A stretch of DNA of 8,750 nucleotides from contig JAICRS010000119.1 of assembly GCA_025966335.1 (NCBI GenBank), forward strand, positions 1 through 8,750. The letters are read 5' to 3'. The notes under the pieces were generated by a model, which made no database searches, was not told where the DNA came from, and saw only the letters and a program-made list of their open reading frames with translations. Source of the stretch: Nocardioidaceae bacterium (GTDB taxonomy: Bacteria; Actinomycetota; Actinomycetes; Propionibacteriales; Nocardioidaceae). Shown here one piece after another: positions 1 to 6,014 of this stretch (its first letter is position 1; each line of letters starts with the position of its first letter). The position numbers were made by a program, and so were the translations under genes.

Positions 1-248
1 CCGGACGTGGTCACCACCGGCACCGGTCGTCGCGAGGTCCGGGCGAGCCCGAGCGCGAGGAAGCCGGCGGAGCGTTCGTCGACGCGCACGTGCAGCCGGA
101 TCCGGTCGGCCGCGGCGGCGGCGTGCACCGCGAAGGCGAGGGCGGCCGAGCGCGATCCCGGCGCCAGCACGATGTCGCGCACCCCGCACCGGACCAGCTC
201 GTCGACCAGCACCGTGGCCTGCGCGGTGGCGGCGTTGCGTTGCGTCAC
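1..248 (-). CDS. menD: MenD, 2-succinyl-5-enolpyruvyl-6-hydroxy-3-cyclohexene-1-carboxylate synthase (5' part only)
   Basis: N-terminal 82 residues of the thiamine-diphosphate enzyme that joins 2-oxoglutarate to isochorismate in menaquinone synthesis; the rest lies beyond base 1. The frame starts at GTG 248, which overlaps the menC stop as GTGA (245-248), and stays open to the edge. Visible family signatures are VLVDELVRCGVRDIVLAPGS (residues 13-32, the MenD N-terminal pattern ending in the GSRS loop at 31-34) and VDERSAGFLALGLA (56-69), whose Glu58 sits where ThDP enzymes carry the glutamate that activates the cofactor N1'. The Shine-Dalgarno signal is weak, so translation is probably coupled to menC. 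MenD is known to act before MenH/MenC/MenE, so gene order here does not follow pathway order. The truncation is caused by the window edge, not by mutation. The family assignment is confident despite the short length because the motif order is characteristic. Confidence 0.9.
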   Translation of the reverse strand, partial: MTQRNAATAQATVLVDELVRCGVRDIVLAPGSRSAALAFAVHAAAAADRIRLHVRVDERSAGFLALGLARTSRRPVPVVTTS

Positions 249-1216
249 GGGACCCGATCCTGCCCCAGTGCCTCGATCGCGGCCACCCGATCCGCCCACA
301 CGGCGTTCCGCGCGTCGTCCGCGCGCAGCCGGGTCAGGGCGGTGTCGTCGACGTCCGGGCGTACGACGGGCAGCTCACCGTCGACCGGCAGCAAGGAGCT
401 GACCGTGACGTCGTCGGTGAGCAGCTGCACCGTCGCGAGGCCACAGGCGTAGGGCAGCTCGGGAAGGGCCGCGGCCAGCGCCACCCCCGCGGCGATGCCG
501 ACCGAGCTCTCCAGCGCGGAGGAGACCACGACGGGCAGCCCGATGTCCTCGGCGATCCGCAGGCAGGCGCGGACCCCGCCGAGCGGCTGCACCTTGAGCA
601 CCGCGATATCGGCGGCCTCCAGGTCGCGGACCCGGTAGGGATCCTCGGCCCGGCGGATCGACTCGTCCGCGGCGATCGGGACGTCGACGCGTCGCCGGAC
701 CAGGGCTAGCTCCTCCACGGTCGCGCAGGGCTGCTCGACGTACTCGAGCCCGCCGGCGGCCCGGTCCAGGACCCGGATCGCGGCCACCGCCCCGTCGACC
801 GACCAGCCGCCGTTCGCGTCGATGCGGACCCGGCCGTCGGGTCCCAGGGCGTCGCGGACCGCCTCGAGCCGGGCTTCCTCCTCGGCGAGGCTCTGGCCGG
901 GCTCGGCGACCTTGACCTTCGCGGTCCGGCAGCCACTGCTGGCGCGCACCGCCTCGGCAGCCTGGTCGGGGCCGACGGCAGCGACGGTGACGTTGACCGG
1001 AATCGACTCCCGCAGCGGCGCCGGCCACCCGTCGTCGGCGGCCTCGAGCGCCGAGCGCAGCCAGGGTGCGGCGACCCGGGCGTCGTACTCCAGGAACGGG
1101 CTGAACTCGCCCCAGCCGGCCGGGCCGCGCAGCAGCATGCCCTCGCGGACCGTGATGCCACGGAACCGCACGGTCATCGGGATCGAGAACACGTGCCGCT
1201 CGCCCGGGACGCTCAT
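245..1216 (-). CDS. menC: MenC, o-succinylbenzoate synthase
   Basis: 323-aa enolase-superfamily dehydratase that converts SHCHC to o-succinylbenzoate in menaquinone synthesis (cytosolic, Mg-dependent). The acid-base lysine motif is TAKVKV (98-103), with K100/K102. The metal ligands follow in order: RIDAN with Asp133, EYVEQP with Glu161 and AADES with Asp184. The second catalytic lysine is in VLKVQP (Lys208), followed by SSALES (232-237), the usual C-terminal barrel signature of MenC rather than of dipeptide epimerases. Length is typical for the short actinobacterial form. ATG 1216 is favoured: it overlaps the menE stop as ATGA (1213-1216) and has GGAGGGG three bases upstream (1220-1226), with the GGAGG core at good spacing. 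The gene sits between menE and menD in one operon. A related muconate-cycloisomerase or N-acylamino-acid racemase function is possible by fold alone, but the men context settles it. Confidence 0.95.
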   Translation of the reverse strand: MSVPGERHVFSIPMTVRFRGITVREGMLLRGPAGWGEFSPFLEYDARVAAPWLRSALEAADDGWPAPLRESIPVNVTVAAVGPDQAAEAVRASSGCRTAKVKVAEPGQSLAEEEARLEAVRDALGPDGRVRIDANGGWSVDGAVAAIRVLDRAAGGLEYVEQPCATVEELALVRRRVDVPIAADESIRRAEDPYRVRDLEAADIAVLKVQPLGGVRACLRIAEDIGLPVVVSSALESSVGIAAGVALAAALPELPYACGLATVQLLTDDVTVSSLLPVDGELPVVRPDVDDTALTRLRADDARNAVWADRVAAIEALGQDRVP

Positions 1217-2274
1217 CGGCCCCTCCGGACGGTCCGCTCCAGCTCCATCCGGTCGACCTTTCCGTTGGGCAGCAGCGGGATCTCCGTGACCCGGACCAGC
1301 TGCTTGGGCGCCCACTCCCGGGGCAGCGCCTGGGAGACCCAGTTGCGCAGGTCGCCGAGCCCAGGGACCTTGCGCGCCACGAGCGGCTCCGGTGACACCA
1401 CCACGGCGACCACGCGTTGTCCCCATTCGGCATCGAACACGCCCACCACCTCGGCCTGCGCGATCTCGGGATGGTCGCGCAGGCGCGCGGCGACGGCCTG
1501 GGTGGGCACCTTCACACCCCCGGAGATCACCACGTCGTCCATCCGGCCGAGGACCTGCAGCCGGCCGTCGTCGTCGAGCCGCCCGTAGTCCGAGGTCAGG
1601 AACCACCCGTCGACGAGCACCGTCGCGGTCACGTCCGGCCGCCCGTCGTACCCGTCGAACAGCACCGGGCCGCCGATCCGGATCCGGCCGTCGTCGCCGA
1701 GCGCGACCGCGACGCCGTCCAGCGCCACCCCGTCGTAGACGCAGCCGCCGCAGGTCTCGCTCATCCCGTACGTCGCCACGATCCGCACTCCGGCCCTCGA
1801 GGCCGCCGCCCGCAACGAGTCCTCGACGGCCGCCCCGCCGACGAGCACCGCGTCGAACCCGCGCAGCGCCTCGGCCTCGGCCGGACTCCGCAGCATCCGG
1901 GTCAGCTGGGTCGGCACCAGCGACAGGTAGCGGCGCTCTCCGGTCATCGCCGCCGCGGCCGCCACGAGGTCCTCGTGCTCCTCGAGGAAGACCGGCTCGG
2001 TCCCGGCCAGGACGGATCGGAAGAGGACCTGCGCGCCGGCGACGTAGGACCCGGGCAGGTTCAGCAGCCACTGGCCCGGTCCGCCGAGGCGGGTGTACGT
2101 CGCGGTGGCGGACGCCCGCATGGCCCGGCGGGACAGCAGCACCCGCTTGGACGCACCGGTGGAGCCGGAGGTCTCGATCACCAGCGGCTCCGGGTCGGTC
2201 GCAGCACCGTTCCAGTCGCGGAGCAGGTCGAGGATCTCGCGGGAGGTGCCGCGCACGGGCCGAAGGCTGCTCAC
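1213..2274 (-). CDS. menE: MenE, o-succinylbenzoate--CoA ligase
   Basis: Adenylate-forming (ANL superfamily) enzyme that activates o-succinylbenzoate with ATP and CoA to give OSB-CoA for MenB. From GTG 2274 it has 353 residues, which fits the short actinobacterial MenE (the mycobacterial one is of similar size, the Bacillus enzyme is longer). Motifs: P-loop-like TSGSTGASK (35-43), TYGMSET (168-174), the hinge GRMDD (243-247) with the following VISGG, and the C-terminal catalytic lysine in PNGK (Lys339). Two starts are possible. TTG 2283 (356 aa) has GGCAGG seven bases upstream. GTG 2274 begins with SSLRPV, which resembles the usual MenE N-terminus, and lies nine bases after a TAnnnT hexamer (2283-2288), so a leaderless start there is plausible; I chose GTG without certainty. 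First gene of the menECD operon, divergent from menA. Confidence 0.93.
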   Translation of the reverse strand: MSSLRPVRGTSREILDLLRDWNGAATDPEPLVIETSGSTGASKRVLLSRRAMRASATATYTRLGGPGQWLLNLPGSYVAGAQVLFRSVLAGTEPVFLEEHEDLVAAAAAMTGERRYLSLVPTQLTRMLRSPAEAEALRGFDAVLVGGAAVEDSLRAAASRAGVRIVATYGMSETCGGCVYDGVALDGVAVALGDDGRIRIGGPVLFDGYDGRPDVTATVLVDGWFLTSDYGRLDDDGRLQVLGRMDDVVISGGVKVPTQAVAARLRDHPEIAQAEVVGVFDAEWGQRVVAVVVSPEPLVARKVPGLGDLRNWVSQALPREWAPKQLVRVTEIPLLPNGKVDRMELERTVRRGR

Positions 2275-2309
2275 GGGAGGCAACGCTATGCCTGCCAGAC
2301 TTACCGGCT
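2275..2309. promoter_or_regulatory. Very short divergent menE/menA control region
   Basis: Only 35 bases (26 if menE starts at TTG 2283) separate the two divergent start codons, so promoters for both genes must lie here or inside the opposite coding sequence. On the minus strand TAGCGT (2288-2283) fits the TAnnnT pattern nine bases before menE GTG 2274. On the plus strand the best hexamer is CAGACT (2296-2301), also nine bases before menA ATG 2310; no TAnnnT match and no Shine-Dalgarno precede menA. A direct repeat GCTATGcC (2286-2293) / GCTATGgC (2307-2314) is spaced 21 bp start to start. The seen facts are the gap and motifs; promoter activity is inference. Confidence 0.35.
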
Positions 2310-3203
2310 ATGGCAACCCCTGCACAGTGGCTCGAGGGCGCGCGCCCTCGCACCCTTCCGGCGGCCGTCGCCCCGGTCCTGGCCGGCACCGGCGTCGCGG
2401 CGTTCCTCGACCAGGCGGTGTGGTGGAAGGCGCTGCTGGCGCTGGTGGTCTCGCTGGCGTTGCAGGTGGGTGTCAACTACGCCAACGACTACTCCGACGG
2501 GATCCGCGGCACCGACGAGAATCGGGTCGGCCCGATCCGGCTGGTCGGGTCGGCAGCCGCGACGGCGCGGTCGGTGAAGCTGGCCGCCTTCGGCTGCTTC
2601 GGAGTGGCTGCCGTGGTGGGTCTGGTGCTGGCCGCGACCACCAGCTGGTGGCTGGTCCTGCTCGGTCTGGCGTGCATCGTGGCGGCGTGGTTCTACACCG
2701 GCGGGAAGAGCCCCTACGGCTACCACGCGTTGGGCGAGGTGATGGTGTTCGTGTTCTTCGGGCTGGTCGCGGTGGTGGGTACGACGTACGTGCAGACCTC
2801 GACGCTGGACGCGGAGTCACTCGTGCCCTCGCTCTACGCCGGCATCGGCGTGGGTGCGCTGGCCTGCGCGATCCTGGTCGCGAACAACCTGCGCGACATC
2901 CCGACCGACCGGGTCGCCGGCAAGCGCACGCTGGCGGTCGTCCTGGGTGAGGAGCGGACCCGCGCGCTGTTCGCGCTGCTGCTCGCCGCGGCCGCGATCT
3001 CCCTGCTGGCGCTGGCCTTGGCCACGACGTGGTGGGCGCTGCTCGGACTGGTCTACCTGCTCCCCGCGGTCCCGGCCGCGCGCGTGGTCCTCAACGGCAC
3101 GACCGGCCGAGAGCTGGTCCCGGTGCTGCAGAAGACCGGGGTCGCCGAGCTGCTCTACGCAACCGGTGTGTTCGCCGGGCTGCTGGTCGGCGTCACTTCC
3201 TAG
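2310..3203 (+). CDS. menA: MenA, 1,4-dihydroxy-2-naphthoate polyprenyltransferase
   Basis: 297-aa UbiA-superfamily integral membrane prenyltransferase that attaches the polyprenyl chain to DHNA, giving demethylmenaquinone. The N-terminal WLEGARPRTLPAA (7-19) is typical of MenA. The first aspartate motif is NYANDYSDGIRGTDENRVGP (56-75), followed by IRLVGS, and the second is NNLRDIPTDRVAGKRTL (192-208); these bind Mg-diphosphate. About eight to nine hydrophobic segments follow each other (for example near 41-56, 92-110, 113-130, 143-160, 174-191, 218-238 and 240-257). ATG 2310 is the start because the conserved N-terminus begins there; no Shine-Dalgarno is seen, so a leaderless or very short leader is likely. 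Divergent from menE. The TAG stop (3201-3203) lies inside the 3' end of the convergent CDGSH gene, with an 11-bp overlap and no terminator hairpin between them. UbiA homologues for other quinones exist, but the men neighbours and motifs support MenA. Confidence 0.95.
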   Translation: MATPAQWLEGARPRTLPAAVAPVLAGTGVAAFLDQAVWWKALLALVVSLALQVGVNYANDYSDGIRGTDENRVGPIRLVGSAAATARSVKLAAFGCFGVAAVVGLVLAATTSWWLVLLGLACIVAAWFYTGGKSPYGYHALGEVMVFVFFGLVAVVGTTYVQTSTLDAESLVPSLYAGIGVGALACAILVANNLRDIPTDRVAGKRTLAVVLGEERTRALFALLLAAAAISLLALALATTWWALLGLVYLLPAVPAARVVLNGTTGRELVPVLQKTGVAELLYATGVFAGLLVGVTS

Positions 3204-3432
3204 GGATCACCTTGTGCGTGCCGTCGCACCAGGGCAGACGCTGCGACTTGTCGCAGGCGCACACCGCGACCACCGGCCGGGTGACCTGGTGGGCCCGGCC
3301 GTCGGCGTCGCGGACCGCGTCGGCTCCGCGGACCAGCAGCGGACCGTTCGGGCACGGGGTGACCTCGATCTCGCGGGTCCCGGCGACGACCGGCTCAGGG
3401 GCGCGGGGCACGGGCTGCGGCGCGGACCGCAT
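3193..3432 (-). CDS. Small CDGSH-type 2Fe-2S protein
   Basis: 79-aa soluble protein with one CDGSH (mitoNEET/MiNT-like) domain. The signature C-x-C-x2-S-x3-P-x-C-D-G-T-H is complete: Cys58, Cys60, Cys69 and His73 (CACDKSQRLPWCDGTH) should hold one 2Fe-2S cluster with three Cys and one His. The preceding ITRPVVAVCAC-like strand and the segment GPLLVRGADAV (30-40) match the bacterial CDGSH fold; there is no membrane helix or signal peptide. Family role: electron or cluster transfer, substrate not fixed. Start: ATG 3432 shares one base with the stop of the upstream haem-oxygenase-like gene (TGATG); GTG 3435, one codon earlier, gives a GTGA overlap and is equally possible. Either way translation is coupled to that gene, which suggests the two proteins work together. 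Its stop (3193-3195) is inside the menA coding end. Confidence 0.9.
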   Translation of the reverse strand: MRSAPQPVPRAPEPVVAGTREIEVTPCPNGPLLVRGADAVRDADGRAHQVTRPVVAVCACDKSQRLPWCDGTHKVIPRK

Positions 3433-4460
3433 CACGCCACCGCCTCGGCGTCGACCGCACGGAGCGTCGACTCGCCGCGCTGCCAGGCGGACAGCATCTG
3501 TTCAGCGGTGACCACGTCCCTGGACAGGCAGACGGCGGCACCGAAGAAGACGTCGGTGAGCAGGGTCGGCTCCTGGTCGACGAGCGCGGCGCAGATGTCG
3601 CGCAGCGCGAGCTGCTCGTGGACCGCGTCTGCCTCGACGTGCTCGTCGAAGTACTCCGCCGCCTTCTCGTCGAGGCCGAGCCGCCTGATCGCGCCGGCGA
3701 ACCTGCGGCAGGGCAACGAGCTGGTCGCCTCGAACGCGCCGAGGTGCCCCATCGCGGCCGCCCGCAGCCGGCGGTTCAGACCCAGCAGGCTCATCGCGTT
3801 GTTCGACGCGAGGGTGTAGCCGGGCACCTGGTCGATGTAGCCGCCGTACTCCCGGTCCAGGCCGCAGGCCTCGAGGGCGTCGCCGAACATGGTCGCGTGC
3901 AGCCGGTCGGGACGGCCGGCGCCGTACTCGTCGTACTGCAGCTCGACGAGCGCTGCCTTCGGCTTCCCGGTGATCCGCGGGATCACCCACGAGGCCGGGT
4001 CGGACTCCTTCAGGTGGTAGATGCTGCGGTGCACCATGAACTCGAGGAACTGCTCACGGGTGGCCTCACGCTGGATGAACCGTGCCAACGACGGGCCGTC
4101 GAACGCCTCGGTCAGGTCGAAGAGCCGGGACGCGACGTCGCCGTCAGCCTCGAGGGCCCGGCGGACCTGGTCGGCGGTACGACGCCGCAGCTCGGCCTCG
4201 AAGACCGACTCGAGCTCGCGGCGTACACGGATGAGCTCCGGGTCCCACTCCCAGCTCTCCGCGACGTCCTCGAAGCCGAGGTAGTGCAGCTCGTAGGCGA
4301 CCCACAGGGCCACGTGGAAGTCGTCGTCGGTGGTCGGGTCGACGTGCTCGGGCAGGTCATGGACCAGCGCCACGAGCCGGTCGCCGTCGAGGTCGGCCCG
4401 GCCGCTCAACGCGTCGATCACCCCTGCGCTCAGCGGGCCTCGTTCCAACGGAAGCTGCAT
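3432..4460 (-). CDS. Haem-oxygenase-like putative di-iron redox enzyme (Haem_oxygenas_2 / HDO type)
   Basis: 342-aa soluble, mostly helical protein that I assign to the iron-containing redox enzyme family (PF14518-like, haem-oxygenase fold). Recognisable blocks are VAYELHYLGFED (54-65), FLEFMVHRSIYHLKESDP (138-155), ALVELQYDEYGAG (170-182), GHLGAFEATSSLP (238-250) and FDEHVEADAVHEQ (271-283). Candidate iron ligands are Glu140, His144, Glu173, Glu178, Glu244, Asp278 and His281; sequence alone does not show which are used. Known HDO-fold members include UndA, BesC, SznF and CADD, which oxidise fatty acids, amino acids or arylamines, but this subfamily's substrate is not known to me. ATG 4460 is chosen for GAGGGG five bases upstream (4466-4471). 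An in-frame ATG at 4520 would add 20 residues but lacks a Shine-Dalgarno. It lies 86 bp after the Cds1-like gene and overlaps the CDGSH gene, a likely electron donor (inference). Confidence 0.85.
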   Translation of the reverse strand: MQLPLERGPLSAGVIDALSGRADLDGDRLVALVHDLPEHVDPTTDDDFHVALWVAYELHYLGFEDVAESWEWDPELIRVRRELESVFEAELRRRTADQVRRALEADGDVASRLFDLTEAFDGPSLARFIQREATREQFLEFMVHRSIYHLKESDPASWVIPRITGKPKAALVELQYDEYGAGRPDRLHATMFGDALEACGLDREYGGYIDQVPGYTLASNNAMSLLGLNRRLRAAAMGHLGAFEATSSLPCRRFAGAIRRLGLDEKAAEYFDEHVEADAVHEQLALRDICAALVDQEPTLLTDVFFGAAVCLSRDVVTAEQMLSAWQRGESTLRAVDAEAVA

Positions 4461-4546
4461 CTGCACCCCTCGCCTCAGTCGTTCTGATACCGGCGAGTAC
4501 CCCTGGCGGGTTCCGTTCATGCCCGTGAGCCGCACCGCACGGCGCT
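4461..4546 (-). promoter_or_regulatory. 86-bp leader before the haem-oxygenase-like gene, with a possible internal promoter
   Basis: This is the only gap of note inside the four-gene minus-strand operon. Read on the minus strand it contains GGAACC (4514-4509), a 17-base spacer and GGTATC (4491-4486), then the Shine-Dalgarno GAGGGG (4471-4466) five bases before ATG 4460. The GGAAC-type upstream element is reminiscent of ECF sigma factor promoters, but the downstream element is not a good CGTT/GTT match, and a GGGTAC hexamer without a GTTT partner is also present. I see no hairpin typical of a terminator. The promoter reading is weak; the Shine-Dalgarno is convincing. Confidence 0.25.
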
Positions 4547-5671
4547 TCAGCCCGGCGGCTCGGCCCACTCCCCCGAGTCCGCGAACTTCTCCAGCGTCCG
4601 CAGGTAGGGCGCGATGTCGATGCCCTGCGCGGCCAGCCAGGTGTCGTCGTAGTAGGTGTGGGTGTAGCGCTCGCCCCCGTCGCAGAGCAGGGTGACCACG
4701 CTGCCGGACTCGCCCTCGCTGCGCATCTGCGCGACCAGCCGCAGCGCACCCCACATCGCGGTGCCGGTCGACCCGCCGACGAGCCGGCCGGTGACCGTGC
4801 TGCACCACCGGGCGGCGGCGACCGAGGCGGCGTCGGGCACCGAGCACATCGAGTCGACGATCGCCGGCATGAACGAGGGCTCCACCCGGGGCCGGCCGAT
4901 GCCCTCGATCCGGGACGCCTTCCCGGTCGTGTACGACGCGTCCTCGCGCGCCCAGCCCTCGAAGAACGCGGAGTTCTCCGGGTCCACGACGCACAGCCGG
5001 GTGTCGTAGCGGCGGAACCGGACGAACCTGCCGATGGTCGCCGACGTGCCACCGGTGCCCGCACCGACCACCACCCACGCCGGGACCGAGTGCCGTTCCT
5101 GGGCGAGCTGGTCGAAGATCGACTCGGCGATGTTGTTGTTGCCGCGCCAGTCCGTGGCCCGTTCGGCGTAGGTGAACTGGTCCATGTAGTGGCCGCCGGT
5201 CTCCGCCGCGAGCCGGCGTGACTCGGCGTAGATCGTCGACGGGTCGTCGACGAGGTGGCAGCGCCCGCCGTAGAACTCGATCAGCTCGATCTTCTCCCGC
5301 GAGGTGCTGGCCGGCATCACCGCGACGAACGGGAGGCCGAGCAGCCGCGCGAAGTAGGCCTCCGAGACCGCCGTGGAGCCCGACGACGCCTCGATCACCG
5401 TGGTCCCCTCGACGATCCACCCGTTGCACAGGGCGTAGAGGAACAGCGACCGGGCCAGCCGATGCTTGAGGGAGCCGGTGGGGTGCACCGACTCGTCCTT
5501 GAGGTAGAGGTCGATGTCCCACTCCGGCGGCAGCGGGAACACGTGCAGGTGGGTGTCCGCGGACCGGTTGCTGTCCGCCTCGACCCGCCGGATCGCCTCG
5601 TTCACCCAGGCTCGGGCGCCCTGGTCCGCGCGTTCGGCCACCGTGCAGGAGCCGCTTCGCTCAGGTTTCAT
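4547..5671 (-). CDS. cds1: PLP-dependent cysteine synthase-fold enzyme, Cds1-like (L-cysteine desulfhydrase)
   Basis: 374-aa fold-type II PLP enzyme. Lys69 in TGSLKHRLA (65-73) is the Schiff-base lysine, SSGSTA (96-101) is the substrate loop (SSGNT in CysK/CysM), GAGTGGT (203-209) is the phosphate cradle, and STGT (301-304) and LLCDGGERY (328-336) lie near the ring nitrogen. Blocks such as RATDWRGNNNIAES (171-184), CVVDPENSAFF (227-237) and SRIEGIGRPRVEPSF (253-267) closely resemble, from memory, Mycobacterium tuberculosis Cds1 (Rv3684), reported to degrade cysteine to sulfide, pyruvate and ammonia and to link to respiration and redox stress. So desulfhydration is more likely than cysteine synthesis, though not proven. 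ATG 5671 is preferred: AGGAGG (5681-5686) lies nine bases upstream and the gene overlaps the DUF4229 gene by 11 bp. GTG 5641 gives a shorter N-terminus nearer the mycobacterial one but lacks a Shine-Dalgarno. Confidence 0.9.
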   Translation of the reverse strand: MKPERSGSCTVAERADQGARAWVNEAIRRVEADSNRSADTHLHVFPLPPEWDIDLYLKDESVHPTGSLKHRLARSLFLYALCNGWIVEGTTVIEASSGSTAVSEAYFARLLGLPFVAVMPASTSREKIELIEFYGGRCHLVDDPSTIYAESRRLAAETGGHYMDQFTYAERATDWRGNNNIAESIFDQLAQERHSVPAWVVVGAGTGGTSATIGRFVRFRRYDTRLCVVDPENSAFFEGWAREDASYTTGKASRIEGIGRPRVEPSFMPAIVDSMCSVPDAASVAAARWCSTVTGRLVGGSTGTAMWGALRLVAQMRSEGESGSVVTLLCDGGERYTHTYYDDTWLAAQGIDIAPYLRTLEKFADSGEWAEPPG

Positions 5672-5936
5672 CGGGATCGTCCTCCTTGGCGCGGCTGGCC
5701 TCGAAGCGCCGGGAGGCGGCCGCGGCGCGTCGCTCCACCACCGCCGCGAACCGGGCACGCTGGCCCTTGAGCAGGTAGACCGAGCCGACCGAGGAGATCA
5801 CGATCGCCAGCAGGAACGGCCAGAACAGCGGCACGGAGTCACCACCGGTCACCAGCAGGTAGATGCCGATCACGACGGCGTAGGAGGCGACGAACAACCC
5901 GAGCCGTGACACGGTGTAGATGACGAATTCCTTCAC
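5661..5936 (-). CDS. DUF4229-like small two-helix membrane protein
   Basis: 91-aa protein with a short N-terminus, two hydrophobic segments (about 6-29 and 37-56) joined by a short GGDSVP loop, and a basic/acidic cytoplasmic tail (57-91) containing RARFAAVVERR and ending in acidic residues. This layout, with the LLKGQRARFAA segment after the second helix, matches the actinobacterial DUF4229 family; function unknown. Start GTG 5936: a TAGGCT -10 box (5948-5943) lies exactly seven bases before it, so the mRNA probably begins at the start codon (leaderless). Its 3' end carries the Shine-Dalgarno for the Cds1-like gene and overlaps it by 11 bp, so the two are translationally linked. First gene of the minus-strand operon and divergent from the 98-aa membrane protein gene. 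Confidence 0.8.
   Translation of the reverse strand: MKEFVIYTVSRLGLFVASYAVVIGIYLLVTGGDSVPLFWPFLLAIVISSVGSVYLLKGQRARFAAVVERRAAAASRRFEASRAKEDDPDET
5681..5686 (-). promoter_or_regulatory. Shine-Dalgarno AGGAGG of the Cds1-like gene
   Basis: A full AGGAGG on the minus strand lies inside the DUF4229 coding region, nine bases from ATG 5671. It decides the start in favour of 5671 over GTG 5641, which has nothing similar upstream. Confidence 0.7.
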
Positions 5937-5942
5937 CGGGCC

Positions 5943-5948
5943 AGCCTA
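5943..5948 (-). promoter_or_regulatory. -10 box (TAGGCT) of a probable leaderless promoter for the DUF4229-Cds1 operon
   Basis: TAGGCT on the minus strand fits the actinobacterial TAnnnT -10 consensus. Its last base is seven bases from G of GTG 5936, so the expected transcription start is the start codon itself. No Shine-Dalgarno precedes the GTG. The -35 region at the usual distance (5966-5971, AAAGCC) is not a good TTGACA match, as is common in high-GC actinobacteria. Confidence 0.5.
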
Positions 5949-6008
5949 ATCCGCGGGCCGGCGGCGGCTTTCGTCGCCATCGGTACCCCGCGGGCTTGTC
6001 TTCGTGCC

Positions 6009-6014
6009 TACTCT
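6009..6014 (+). promoter_or_regulatory. -10 box (TACTCT) of a probable leaderless promoter for the 98-aa membrane protein
   Basis: TACTCT fits TAnnnT and ends seven bases before GTG 6021, again placing the transcription start on the start codon. GGAGG at 6015-6019 is only one base from the GTG, too close to act as a normal Shine-Dalgarno, which supports the leaderless reading. No clear -35 element at the usual spacing. Confidence 0.5.

Noticed and set aside
24..38. Possible frameshift or pseudogene at the left edge because no long minus-strand frame is obvious there
   Set aside because: Hand translation from GTG 248 gives an uninterrupted MenD N-terminus to base 1; it simply lacks a stop inside the window.
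1392..2309. Long plus-strand open frame upstream of and in frame with menA, giving an apparent 603-residue protein
   Set aside because: It is antisense to menE, its translation is a low-complexity Arg/Pro/Ala string typical of shadow frames in GC-rich DNA, and the MenA family N-terminus begins at 2310.
1217..2476. Minus-strand extension of the menC frame to 743 residues
   Set aside because: The extra part is out of frame with menE and reads as Arg/Gly-rich shadow sequence; MenC homology, the Shine-Dalgarno and the ATGA overlap place the start at 1216.
4461..5522. Minus-strand extension of the haem-oxygenase-like frame to 696 residues, suggesting a fusion protein
   Set aside because: The extension is a shadow of the Cds1-like gene in another frame (Arg/Gly-rich, no domain); a good Shine-Dalgarno sits before ATG 4460.
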